From: UBA2882 sp964619485
Lineage (GTDB): Bacteria > Bacillota > Clostridia > Lachnospirales > Lachnospiraceae
DNA length: 64,000 nucleotides
NCBI GenBank assembly: GCA_964619485.1
Contig: CAZUCI010000003.1
Span: 11,960 to 75,959 of the forward strand
Direction: 5' to 3'
Shown here: positions 7,298-15,566 of the stretch, one piece after another
How the letters are laid out: each line of letters starts with the position of its first letter
How positions within the stretch are numbered: the stretch's first letter is position 1
Made by a program: the position numbers and the translations under genes
Notes under the pieces: generated by a model
What the model was told of the DNA's origin: nothing
Seen by the model: only the letters and a program-made list of their open reading frames with translations
The model's database searches: none

Positions 7298-9040
7298 ATG
7301 GAAAAAAAGCAGAAGGATATGTCTGAACGAAACAGACTGTTTAAAAAAAGAATCACAAAGGCTTACTATGTGCTGGTTGTGGTTATGTTTTTGATGCTGA
7401 TCAGCAACCTGATTTTTACCGACAAAAGAAAGTCAGACTATGGTCTTGGCACCTTTGAACAGTGGGAACAATACTGGGTGGATCAGTCGGGTGAGGTCTT
7501 TGACTTTGATCATATGGAGAATTATGCAGAGGGAAGAGAGAATATCATCTTTGCCTATCTGGACTTACCGGATGATATCGATGATGGAGACAGTCTGGTA
7601 TTTCGAAGCAAGAACTGCAGTGTAAATATTGAGGTGGATAAAAACAGTATTTACGAGACGGACATGGTAAGTGCGCCTTTTTATAATCATTCTCCGGGAA
7701 CCAGATGGAATGTGGTTCATTTATCGGAGGCTTATGCCGGAAAGAGGATTTCCATGGAGCTTACCATGGCCTATAAGGATGGCAGGGCTGAGATTGATAA
7801 CGTTTATCTTGGTGATGCGGCGGCAGTTATTGTGTCCACAATCAGAGGAAAAGCAGTTGCTTTCTTTGTCAGTCTGTGTATGCTTTTTGTGGGCTTAATT
7901 TATCTGTTTGGAAGCTTCATATTCAACAGGGCTTCTGAGGAAAAGGATTTGAGCCTGCGTTACCTGGGACTGTTTGCGGTTATTTTATCGATATGGGGAC
8001 TGTTGGAAACGAATCTGTTTCAGTTCTTTTCCAGCTATCTTCGTGAGATTCATGTGGCAGACAATATGATGCTGGTGCTTGGCAGTGTCTGTCTGTTCCT
8101 CTATATGGAGGAGGACTATGGTCTGTTCAGGCAGAGATGGTCAAAGGTGCTGGTGACACTCAATATTGGATATATTCTTTTTGCCACGGTGTCTCAGCTT
8201 GTGGGATGGAAGGATTTTCATCAGACCCTCAATGGAGCAGTGGCCGCCTATGCCATTGCCAGCGTGCTGCTGATTGTCTGCACGGTTCACCAGAGTATTG
8301 AGAATAGAAGAGCAGGAAAAAAAGATCCCTTCGCAGCAATCCAACAGATAGGTGTTTTTTTACTTGGCTTGTCTGTGTTTTTTGACTTTATGCGTTATAT
8401 GTATATAGATGTGATGGACCGGGCGTTCTTTACCAGAATTGGAATGCTTGTCTGTATTCTGTTTTTGGGAGTGGGCAATATCTCTCACATGATTACGCTG
8501 GTGAAGCAGGGCTTCCACTCTGATATTATCAGCCGCCTTGCCTATGAGGACGGACTTACGGAGGTAGGTAACCGCACTGCTTACAAGGAGCGCATCGACA
8601 AGGTTCGCTCAGGTGAGAAGGAGAGCGTCCGTTCGATGGCAATTATTATGTTTGATATTAACTGCCTGAAGGAAGTTAATGATCATTTGGGACATAAGGC
8701 GGGAGATGAGCTGATTCTTGCAACATCCAAGCTGCTGAAGGAAGCCTTTTCTAAAACAGAAGCAGAGATTTATCGAATTGGCGGGGATGAATTTGTTGTA
8801 ATTGTAGTGGCGACACAGGTGGAGCAGATTGTGGAGGAAGGTCTTAGAAGGTTTGAGGAGAGACGCTGCCTGGTAAATGAGCTGGGAAATTACAGGTTTG
8901 AAATTGAAGTGGCAAAGGGTGTGGGAATCGCAGATATTTTTGATGAGGAACATTTGATGAAGGCACAGCAGACGGCAGACCACGAGATGTATAAGAATAA
9001 AAGTGCACTGAAACAGAGGAGAGCAAAGGTGGTCCGTTGA
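7298..9040 (+). CDS. Membrane diguanylate cyclase (7TM-type sensor with GGDEF)
   Basis: The 580-residue protein has one TM helix (~22-42), an extracellular beta-rich domain to ~185, then about seven TM helices (~186-410), a layout like 7TMR-DISM receptors. The C-terminal ~170 residues form a GGDEF domain with intact RIGGDEF (GGDEF at 495-499), which joins two GTP into cyclic di-GMP. No RxxD product-inhibition site is seen at the usual spot just before GGDEF. The gene stands alone behind its own promoter and meets the AraC gene tail to tail. Confidence 0.9.
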   Translation: MEKKQKDMSERNRLFKKRITKAYYVLVVVMFLMLISNLIFTDKRKSDYGLGTFEQWEQYWVDQSGEVFDFDHMENYAEGRENIIFAYLDLPDDIDDGDSLVFRSKNCSVNIEVDKNSIYETDMVSAPFYNHSPGTRWNVVHLSEAYAGKRISMELTMAYKDGRAEIDNVYLGDAAAVIVSTIRGKAVAFFVSLCMLFVGLIYLFGSFIFNRASEEKDLSLRYLGLFAVILSIWGLLETNLFQFFSSYLREIHVADNMMLVLGSVCLFLYMEEDYGLFRQRWSKVLVTLNIGYILFATVSQLVGWKDFHQTLNGAVAAYAIASVLLIVCTVHQSIENRRAGKKDPFAAIQQIGVFLLGLSVFFDFMRYMYIDVMDRAFFTRIGMLVCILFLGVGNISHMITLVKQGFHSDIISRLAYEDGLTEVGNRTAYKERIDKVRSGEKESVRSMAIIMFDINCLKEVNDHLGHKAGDELILATSKLLKEAFSKTEAEIYRIGGDEFVVIVVATQVEQIVEEGLRRFEERRCLVNELGNYRFEIEVAKGVGIADIFDEEHLMKAQQTADHEMYKNKSALKQRRAKVVR

Positions 9041-9045
9041 GATTT

Positions 9046-9930
9046 TCAACGGACCTTTCTATAGATGCTGGGTGTCTGTCCGTATTTTTTCTTAAAGAGA
9101 CGGTTGAAGTAGGAGAGATTATCAAAGCCACAGTCGGTGGCAATAACTAAAATACTGTCTTCAGAGGAAAGAAGCATTCTGCTTGCTACGTTTAAGCGGT
9201 AATCGTTGAGATAATTGATAAAAGAAGTACCCATGGAGTTTTTAAAAAAACGCATGAAATGAGAGGCGGATAAGCCACAGGCAGATGAAATTTCATCAAT
9301 TGTGATGGTTTCTTTATAATGATTTTGAATATAGCCAAGGATTTCCTTGATGCGGTCGAGGTCTCGCTCAGAGACAGCGGCCTTTTTTTGATTTTCGGAG
9401 TCGGAGGCCTGAGCATAAAGAATATAGAAGAACTCTGTCAGATAGCTCTTGATTGCAAGCTGGTAGCCCTTTGAGAAGGTTTTGCAGATACGGTCTGCTC
9501 TGTTCAGACACTCAGACAGCTCATGATAAAAGGGGGCATCATCACAAATCAGAGTGGGAAGACAGAGCTTATGGGACAGGAGTGGTACAAAAAATTCATT
9601 ATCCAGGGCATCCGCATACTTACTCATAAGCATTTCGATGGAAAAGATAATATTTTCATATTCCATAGTCTGGTTTTCATATTGGGAGATTCCGTGGATT
9701 TCACCGGGGAGAACCATGATAATATCGCCGCCCTCCACATAGTGGGATTGAAAATTGACGTTCACATAGCCCTTTCCTTTTTTGATATAAATGATTTCCA
9801 TATAGCTGTGCCAATGCATGGAAACCTCTGAAAAGTCCAGGGGGATGGAACAAATATAGGTATTGTAAGGAAAAGAAGGATCTGCGTGAAATTTCTTCTC
9901 CAGATAGGTTTCGTAATCAGTTTGATTCAT
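9046..9930 (-). CDS. AraC-family transcriptional regulator with cupin sensor domain
   Basis: The 294-residue protein has an N-terminal cupin (SMHWHSYMEIIYIKKG; VEGGDIIMVLPGEIH) and a C-terminal double HTH: ISSACGLSASHFMRFFKNSMG and ATDCGFDNLSYFNRLFKKKYG, then QTPSIYRK. Proteins of this build bind a sugar in the cupin and activate sugar-use genes. It is divergent from the malQ-glgP frame 209 bp away, so that region is the likely target. GGAGG on the minus strand (9940-9944) lies 9 bp before the ATG and within a predicted leader stem. Confidence 0.92.
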   Translation of the reverse strand: MNQTDYETYLEKKFHADPSFPYNTYICSIPLDFSEVSMHWHSYMEIIYIKKGKGYVNVNFQSHYVEGGDIIMVLPGEIHGISQYENQTMEYENIIFSIEMLMSKYADALDNEFFVPLLSHKLCLPTLICDDAPFYHELSECLNRADRICKTFSKGYQLAIKSYLTEFFYILYAQASDSENQKKAAVSERDLDRIKEILGYIQNHYKETITIDEISSACGLSASHFMRFFKNSMGTSFINYLNDYRLNVASRMLLSSEDSILVIATDCGFDNLSYFNRLFKKKYGQTPSIYRKVR

Positions 9931-9931
9931 G

Positions 9932-10016
9932 AAAAGATGCCTCCGCTTCTATTTGTATGCTTCGGGTAAAGGTACAGACAAAAGCGGAAAACTTTATGAG
10001 TAAAGAAGCATCTTTT
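9932..10016 (-). promoter_or_regulatory. Structured leader that may hide the AraC ribosome binding site
   Basis: On the minus strand AAAAGATGC (10016-10008) pairs with GCATCTTTT (9940-9932) just before the start codon. Nested inside, TCCGCTT (9988-9982) pairs with AAGCGGA (9948-9942). The GGAGG site lies across these 3' arms, so folding would occlude it. No known riboswitch is recognised. Confidence 0.4.
9964..10005 (+). promoter_or_regulatory. Leader motif A shared with the malE upstream region
   Basis: GGGTAAAGGTAC (9964-9975) is followed 16 bp later by CTTTATGAGTAAAG (9992-10005). Almost the same pair occurs at 18744-18787 before malE. TAAAG can pair with CTTTA in both. Function is unknown: an operator for the AraC or YesN protein, or a small RNA fold. 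Confidence 0.5.
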
Positions 10017-10139
10017 GATAGGATTGTACCATAAGTTGGTTTTATACTGCAAGCACTATGGAAGAAAAATGCATACAATAGGACCATAGAGAAGCAAAAG
10101 ATACCAAAACCCTATGAAGTATCGTAAATATAAAACAAC

Positions 10140-13100
10140 ATGTATATGGGAAGGAACGTGAATGAATTGGACAAGCAGTTAAAACGCGGAGCAGGTATTC
10201 TGCTTCCACTGAGCAGTCTGCCATCTCCTTACGGGATTGGTGCCATGGGAAAGGCAGCCTATGAATTTGTAGATATGCTGCAAAAAGCAGGGCAAAGCTA
10301 TTGGCAGGTGCTGCCGGTTGGACCAACGAGCTTTGGAGACAGCCCCTATCAATCCTTTTCCGCATTTGCGGGAAATCCTTACTTTATCGACTTGGATACC
10401 CTGGTGGAGGAAGGCCTGTTACAAAGGGAAGAGTTAGCAGGAGTTAACTGGGGGGAGAAGGAGGATGACATTGATTATGCATGCATCTTTCACGAGAGAT
10501 TTCAGGTTTTAAAAAAAGCTTTTAAGAGGTCAGAGCATAAAGAGAATAAAGCCTATTATGATTTCCTGGCTGAAAATGAAGAGTGGCTTCATGATTATGC
10601 CATGTACATGGCAATTAAGGTGGCACACAACAATCAGGAATGGCTGGCATGGGAAGAGGAAATCCGATTCCGTAAGCCGGATGCACTCAAACAGTATGAA
10701 AATGTACTGCAGGATGAAATTGAGTTTTATCAGTTTCTACAGTATAAGTTTTACGAACAGTGGAACCGCCTGAAAGCCTACGCAAATCGAAAAGGAATTT
10801 CTTTGATCGGAGATATTCCGATTTATGTGGCACTGGACAGTGCGGACGTATGGGCGAATCCCAGACTGTTTCAGCTGGATTGGGAACTGAAGCCTGTGTA
10901 TGTAGCAGGTTGTCCCCCGGATGCTTTTTCAGATTATGGACAGAAATGGGGAAATCCATTATATAACTGGAAGCGTATGGAGCAGGATGGATTTACATGG
11001 TGGAAAAAGAGAATTCAGAGTAACGCCAGGTTATATGATGTAATCCGTATCGACCATTTTATCGGTATTGTTCGCTACTATAATATTCCGGCAGAGGGAG
11101 TTCCCAAGGAAGGCTTTTTCAAGGAAGGCCCTGGAAAGAAGCTGGTTATGGCAATCGATGAGGCAAGAGGCGATTCCAAAATTATTGCAGAGGATCTTGG
11201 GGTAGTTGTTCCCGAGGTTGTTGAGCTGGTCAAGGAATCCGGATATCCCGGGATGAAGATTCTGCAGTTCGGATTTGACGGAAACACAGAAAATGAGCAT
11301 GCACCACATAATCATGCAAAGAACTTTGTAGTTTATATCGGAACTCATGATAATGAAACAATCAGGGGCTATATTGCAAATGCCACAGAAGAAAACCACG
11401 ATTTTATGATGAAGTACATGGATGTAAAGAAGGAAGAGGATTTAGTACCGGCATTTTTCCGCACCCTGTATGGCAGCGTGGCAGATGTTGTCATAGCCCA
11501 GATGCAGGATATTCTGGGAAAAGATAATTCGGCCCGTATGAATCTGCCATCCACCATTGGAACCAATTGGAGATGGCGTATGAAGCAGGAGGAATTTACA
11601 GAAGAGCTTCAGCAGAAATTGTATGATATGACCCGTATTTACGGAAGGAACAGTAAAAAATATTATTTTGACAAGGAGAATGTTATGTTAACTACTATTT
11701 GCAAAGATAAATACAATAAGGAAATCAAGGATTGTACCAATGAAGAATTATATTATGCTTTATTAAAGATGACCAAGGATCTGGCAGCAGAAAAAGAAAA
11801 TAATGAAGGAAAGAAAAAGGTTTATTATGTTTCCGCAGAATTTTTGATTGGAAAGCTGTTATCCAACAACCTGATTAACCTGGGCGTATTCGCTGATGTG
11901 AAAAAGGAGTTGGAGAAAAACGGTAAGAGTATTTATGAAATCGAAGAGGTTGAGCCAGAGCCATCCCTGGGAAATGGCGGTCTTGGAAGACTTGCAGCAT
12001 GCTTCTTGGATTCCATGGCAACCCTTGGACTGAACGGAGATGGAGTTGGATTAAACTATCACATGGGATTGTTCAAACAGGTTTTTGCTGATAAGAAGCA
12101 GAAGGAGACAGCAAATCCATGGATCGAGAAGGAAGGCTGGCTCACAAAGACAGATGTAAGCTACAAGGTTGATTTTGGTGGATTTTCTGTTACTTCCAGA
12201 ATGTACGATATCGATGTAACCGGTTATAACAACAGAACAAACAAATTACATTTATTTGATATTGAATCTGTTGATGAAAGCCTGATTAAGGGAGATGGCA
12301 TTAACTTTGATAAAACAGATATCGAGAAAAATTTAACACTTTTCTTATATCCGGATGACAGTGATGAGGCAGGAAACCTTCTTCGTATTTACCAGCAGTA
12401 TTTCATGGTCAGCAATGGCGCAAGATTAATCCTGGATGAGTGTGTTGCGAAGGGCTGTAATTATCATGATTTGGCAGATTATGCCGCAATTCAGATTAAC
12501 GATACCCATCCATCCATGATTATCCCTGAGTTAATCCGTCTTTTAATGGAAAAGGATATCGATATCGACGAAGCAATCGAAATTGTTACTAATGTCTGTG
12601 CTTATACGAACCATACTATCCTTTCTGAAGCTCTGGAGAAATGGCCAATCGCTTACTTAAAGAAGGTGGTTCCACAGTTGGTATTAATCATCCGTATCTT
12701 AGACGAGAAGATTCGTGAAAAATATGATGATCCATCTGTTTACATCATTGATGATACAGGAAGAGTACACATGGCGCACATGGATATGCACTATGGTCAC
12801 AGCGTAAATGGTGTTGCTTACCTGCATACAGAGATTTTGAAAAACTCCGAGCTGAATAATTTCTACAAGATTTATCCTGAGAAATTTAACAACAAGACAA
12901 ATGGTATTACCTTCCGCAGATGGTTATTACACTGCAACGAAAATCTGGCTGATTACATCACAGAATTGATCGGTGATGACTACAAGACAGATGCTTCTAA
13001 ATTAGAGGACTTATTGAAATTTGCAGATAATGAAGAGGTTTTAGACAAGCTTTTAGAAATCAAAAAGCAGGAAAAGGTTATTCTGAAAAATTACCTGAAG

Positions 13101-13937
13101 GAGACACAGAATGTAGAAGTAGATGAAAATTCTATCTTTGACATTCAGGTTAAGAGGCTTCATGAGTACAAACGTCAGCAGATGAATGCGCTCTGGGTAA
13201 TCTATAAATACCTGGATATCAAGGCTGGAAACAAACCCTCCACACCAATTACAGTTGTATTTGGTGCAAAGGCAGCACCTGCTTACCGCATTGCAAAAGA
13301 CATCATTCACCTGATTCTTTGCTTATCCGATATCATAAATAATGACCCGGAAGTAAATCCATACTTGAAAGTTGTTATGGTAGAGAATTATAATGTAACT
13401 AAGGCAGCTAAGATTATTCCGGCATGTGATATTTCCGAACAGATTTCCCTGGCTTCCAAGGAGGCTTCCGGAACAGGAAACATGAAGTTTATGTTAAATG
13501 GTGCAGTTACATTAGGAACAAGAGACGGCGCAAATGTTGAGATCGGACAGCTGGTTGGTGAGGATAATATTTACTTCTTTGGAAAGAGCAGTGAAGAAGT
13601 GATTGAACATTATGAGAAAGCAGATTATATCGCAAAGGATTATTATGAAAAGAATCCAATGATCAAGGAACTGGTTGATTTCATCGTCAGCAAAGAGGTT
13701 CTTGCAGTTGGAGACAAGGAAGCTTTGGAGCGTCTGCATCATGAACTGATCAGCAAAGACTGGTTCATGACACTCTTAGATGTTGAGGAATACATTTCCG
13801 TAAAAGAGCAGGTATTAACAGATTATGAGGATAAGAATACCTGGGCTAAGAAGATGCTTATGAATATCAGTAAAGCAGGCTTCTTCTCATCTGACCGTAC
13901 GATTGCAGAATATAACAACGACATTTGGAAATGCTAA
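10140..13937 (+). CDS. malQ-glgP: 4-alpha-glucanotransferase (MalQ) fused in frame to glycogen/maltodextrin phosphorylase (GlgP)
   Basis: One uninterrupted 1265-codon frame encodes two enzymes. Residues ~12-505 are amylomaltase: LLPLSSLPSPYGIG, RIDHFIG (nucleophile Asp305), IAEDLG (Glu351), GTHDNE (Asp404). Residues 516-1265 are alpha-glucan phosphorylase: EPSLGNGGLGRLAACF, NDTHPSM and the PLP lysine in GTGNMKFMLNG (Lys1116). MalQ disproportionates maltodextrins; GlgP releases glucose-1-phosphate. The phosphorylase has its own start at 11685 with AAGGAG 6 bp upstream, so separate translation is also possible. An out-of-frame TAA at 11654-11656 sits where MalQ would normally end, so a one-base loss may have created the fusion. 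The malQ start is uncertain: no good site precedes 10140. Confidence 0.9.
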   Translation: MYMGRNVNELDKQLKRGAGILLPLSSLPSPYGIGAMGKAAYEFVDMLQKAGQSYWQVLPVGPTSFGDSPYQSFSAFAGNPYFIDLDTLVEEGLLQREELAGVNWGEKEDDIDYACIFHERFQVLKKAFKRSEHKENKAYYDFLAENEEWLHDYAMYMAIKVAHNNQEWLAWEEEIRFRKPDALKQYENVLQDEIEFYQFLQYKFYEQWNRLKAYANRKGISLIGDIPIYVALDSADVWANPRLFQLDWELKPVYVAGCPPDAFSDYGQKWGNPLYNWKRMEQDGFTWWKKRIQSNARLYDVIRIDHFIGIVRYYNIPAEGVPKEGFFKEGPGKKLVMAIDEARGDSKIIAEDLGVVVPEVVELVKESGYPGMKILQFGFDGNTENEHAPHNHAKNFVVYIGTHDNETIRGYIANATEENHDFMMKYMDVKKEEDLVPAFFRTLYGSVADVVIAQMQDILGKDNSARMNLPSTIGTNWRWRMKQEEFTEELQQKLYDMTRIYGRNSKKYYFDKENVMLTTICKDKYNKEIKDCTNEELYYALLKMTKDLAAEKENNEGKKKVYYVSAEFLIGKLLSNNLINLGVFADVKKELEKNGKSIYEIEEVEPEPSLGNGGLGRLAACFLDSMATLGLNGDGVGLNYHMGLFKQVFADKKQKETANPWIEKEGWLTKTDVSYKVDFGGFSVTSRMYDIDVTGYNNRTNKLHLFDIESVDESLIKGDGINFDKTDIEKNLTLFLYPDDSDEAGNLLRIYQQYFMVSNGARLILDECVAKGCNYHDLADYAAIQINDTHPSMIIPELIRLLMEKDIDIDEAIEIVTNVCAYTNHTILSEALEKWPIAYLKKVVPQLVLIIRILDEKIREKYDDPSVYIIDDTGRVHMAHMDMHYGHSVNGVAYLHTEILKNSELNNFYKIYPEKFNNKTNGITFRRWLLHCNENLADYITELIGDDYKTDASKLEDLLKFADNEEVLDKLLEIKKQEKVILKNYLKETQNVEVDENSIFDIQVKRLHEYKRQQMNALWVIYKYLDIKAGNKPSTPITVVFGAKAAPAYRIAKDIIHLILCLSDIINNDPEVNPYLKVVMVENYNVTKAAKIIPACDISEQISLASKEASGTGNMKFMLNGAVTLGTRDGANVEIGQLVGEDNIYFFGKSSEEVIEHYEKADYIAKDYYEKNPMIKELVDFIVSKEVLAVGDKEALERLHHELISKDWFMTLLDVEEYISVKEQVLTDYEDKNTWAKKMLMNISKAGFFSSDRTIAEYNNDIWKC
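11673..11687 (+). promoter_or_regulatory. Internal ribosome binding site and start of glgP
   Basis: AAGGAG (11673-11678), 6 bp, ATG (11685-11687). The ATG is codon 516 of the fused frame and begins the canonical phosphorylase domain, giving a 750-residue protein. Confidence 0.75.
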
Positions 13938-13953
13938 TTTGATTCTTGATGAA

Positions 13954-13983
13954 GTCGGGGCAGCTTATGCCCCGGCTTTTTTT
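13954..13983 (+). terminator. Rho-independent terminator after malQ-glgP
   Basis: A 9-bp G+C-rich stem (GTCGGGGCA with TGCCCCGGC, loop GCTTA) is followed by seven T residues. Confidence 0.92.
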
Positions 13984-13999
13984 GTATCAAAGGTACAAA
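13981..13999 (+). promoter_or_regulatory. Short palindrome upstream of yesN-like gene
   Basis: TTTGTA-7 bp-TACAAA, containing AAAGGTAC as in the shared leader motif. It could be an operator for the two-component genes or neighbours; support is weak. Confidence 0.25.
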
Positions 14000-14018
14000 T
14001 AAACCATCTGCTTAAAAT

Positions 14019-15566
14019 ATGCTGCTTGCGGAAAGGCAGGAAAAGAGATTGTATCGATTACTGATTGTAGATGATGAGAAGATAGAGCGAAATGGAATCC
14101 GTTTTTTATTGAAGCAGATGGATTTTAAATGTGAGATTGAGGAGGCAGTTAACGGTGCGGAGGCACTGAAGCTGATCAGGGAGAAGGACTACGATATCCT
14201 GCTTACAGATGTAAAGATGCCGTTTATGGACGGAATTGAATTGATTGGCCGGGTAAAAATGACCGGCAAGGATATCCGCAGTGTGATTTTCAGTGGCTGC
14301 AATGAGTTTGATTATGCCAAAAGAGCGATCAGTCTGGGTGTGAAGGATTATATTTTAAAGCCTGTGGACCCTAAAGAATTTCAGAACACTTTAATGAAGG
14401 TGGCTGCGGAGCTTGAGGAGGACCGGATGGAATCCGACCTGAAGAGCCGGAGTATGAGCTTTATGAAGGAGCATGCCCTTTTTCAGCTTTTAAATGGCAT
14501 GGAGCTTTCGGTGGTTTTGGATGAGAGTAAAGGGATTGTGACCAGAGAACAGCTGGAGGAATACAGTCGTATCATGCTGTTGGAATTTAACCATGAGGTC
14601 TTTGGCAAAAAGGATTTTGATTATAAAACGATAAAAGAGTTCGATAATCTTGGAATTTCCGAGTATTTGAATCTGAATCAGCAGCAGTCAGTACTTTTTT
14701 TTAAAGACCGTGATATGGACTGCGTGGCAGCAGCAAGAGTCATTACAGAAGCCATGAAGAAGGAAATGGAAGAAGACTGTTATGTAGCTATTTCTTCGGA
14801 ATTGAAAAGCCCGGAACAGATTCCAAATGCAATGGATGAGATGGAGCTTTTGATGGAAAACAAATTCTATCATCCGGAGATTATGATTTACTATTATAAT
14901 ATGGAACAAAATTCAGGGGATATCATTCAGTTTGAGGATGATACTTTGATGAAGCAGATGAAGCAGGACATTAAAATGAAAGATATTTCCGGCTTGAAGG
15001 AGCACTTTTCCAGATTCTGTGCAAAGTATCGTAATAAAACAGAATATTCGCAGATTTATATTAAGTTTCTGTTTTCCAATCTGTTAAAGGATATCTACAC
15101 AGATTTGGACAGCGGTACGGATCAGGAGCTCAATTCAGAAATTGAGCGTTTGTATATGGTTGCGGATTTTAAAGCGGTCATGGATATTGTCAATGCCGCT
15201 GTTGAGAAGCTGGAGAAAAAGTATGTAAACAGTTCCCAGTCAGCTCACAGAGAGGTTGATGTGGTAAAGCAGTATATTTATGATCACTATGGAAGTGAAA
15301 TCGGGATTGATATGTTAGCGGAGATGGTTTATATGGCACCAAGCTATCTGAGTGCCGTTTTTAAAAAGGAAACAGGACAGAATTTAAGTAAATTCATCAA
15401 GGCTTACCGAATGGAAAAAGCAAAGGACAGACTGGAAAATTCTCTGGCAAAGATTGTGGATATTTCCAATGAATGCGGGTATGCAAATGTATCCTATTTC
15501 TGTTCCAGCTTCCGGGAGTATTTTGGCGTCAGTCCCCAGAAGTTCCGTGAAAACGGTGGAGAATAA
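14019..15566 (+). CDS. YesN-type response regulator with AraC output domain
   Basis: A receiver domain at the N-terminus (LLIVDDEKIERNGI, phospho-acceptor in LLTDVKMPFMDG, Lys in YILKPVD) is followed by a ~240-residue linker and a C-terminal AraC double HTH (LAEMVYMAPSYLSAVFKKETG; SNECGYANVSYFCSSFREYFG). Two starts are possible: ATG 14019 without a clear site, or TTG 14049 with AGGAA about 8 bp upstream, giving MYRLLIVDDE, the usual opening of this family. I favour 14049 (505 residues). It pairs with the kinase gene that overlaps its stop codon, and probably controls the downstream sugar transporter. Confidence 0.93.
   Translation: MLLAERQEKRLYRLLIVDDEKIERNGIRFLLKQMDFKCEIEEAVNGAEALKLIREKDYDILLTDVKMPFMDGIELIGRVKMTGKDIRSVIFSGCNEFDYAKRAISLGVKDYILKPVDPKEFQNTLMKVAAELEEDRMESDLKSRSMSFMKEHALFQLLNGMELSVVLDESKGIVTREQLEEYSRIMLLEFNHEVFGKKDFDYKTIKEFDNLGISEYLNLNQQQSVLFFKDRDMDCVAAARVITEAMKKEMEEDCYVAISSELKSPEQIPNAMDEMELLMENKFYHPEIMIYYYNMEQNSGDIIQFEDDTLMKQMKQDIKMKDISGLKEHFSRFCAKYRNKTEYSQIYIKFLFSNLLKDIYTDLDSGTDQELNSEIERLYMVADFKAVMDIVNAAVEKLEKKYVNSSQSAHREVDVVKQYIYDHYGSEIGIDMLAEMVYMAPSYLSAVFKKETGQNLSKFIKAYRMEKAKDRLENSLAKIVDISNECGYANVSYFCSSFREYFGVSPQKFRENGGE

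Noticed and set aside
12531..13300. Signs of horizontal transfer in the GlgP part
   Set aside because: Codon use looks somewhat more biased than in MalQ, but this fits high expression and gives no clear compositional break.
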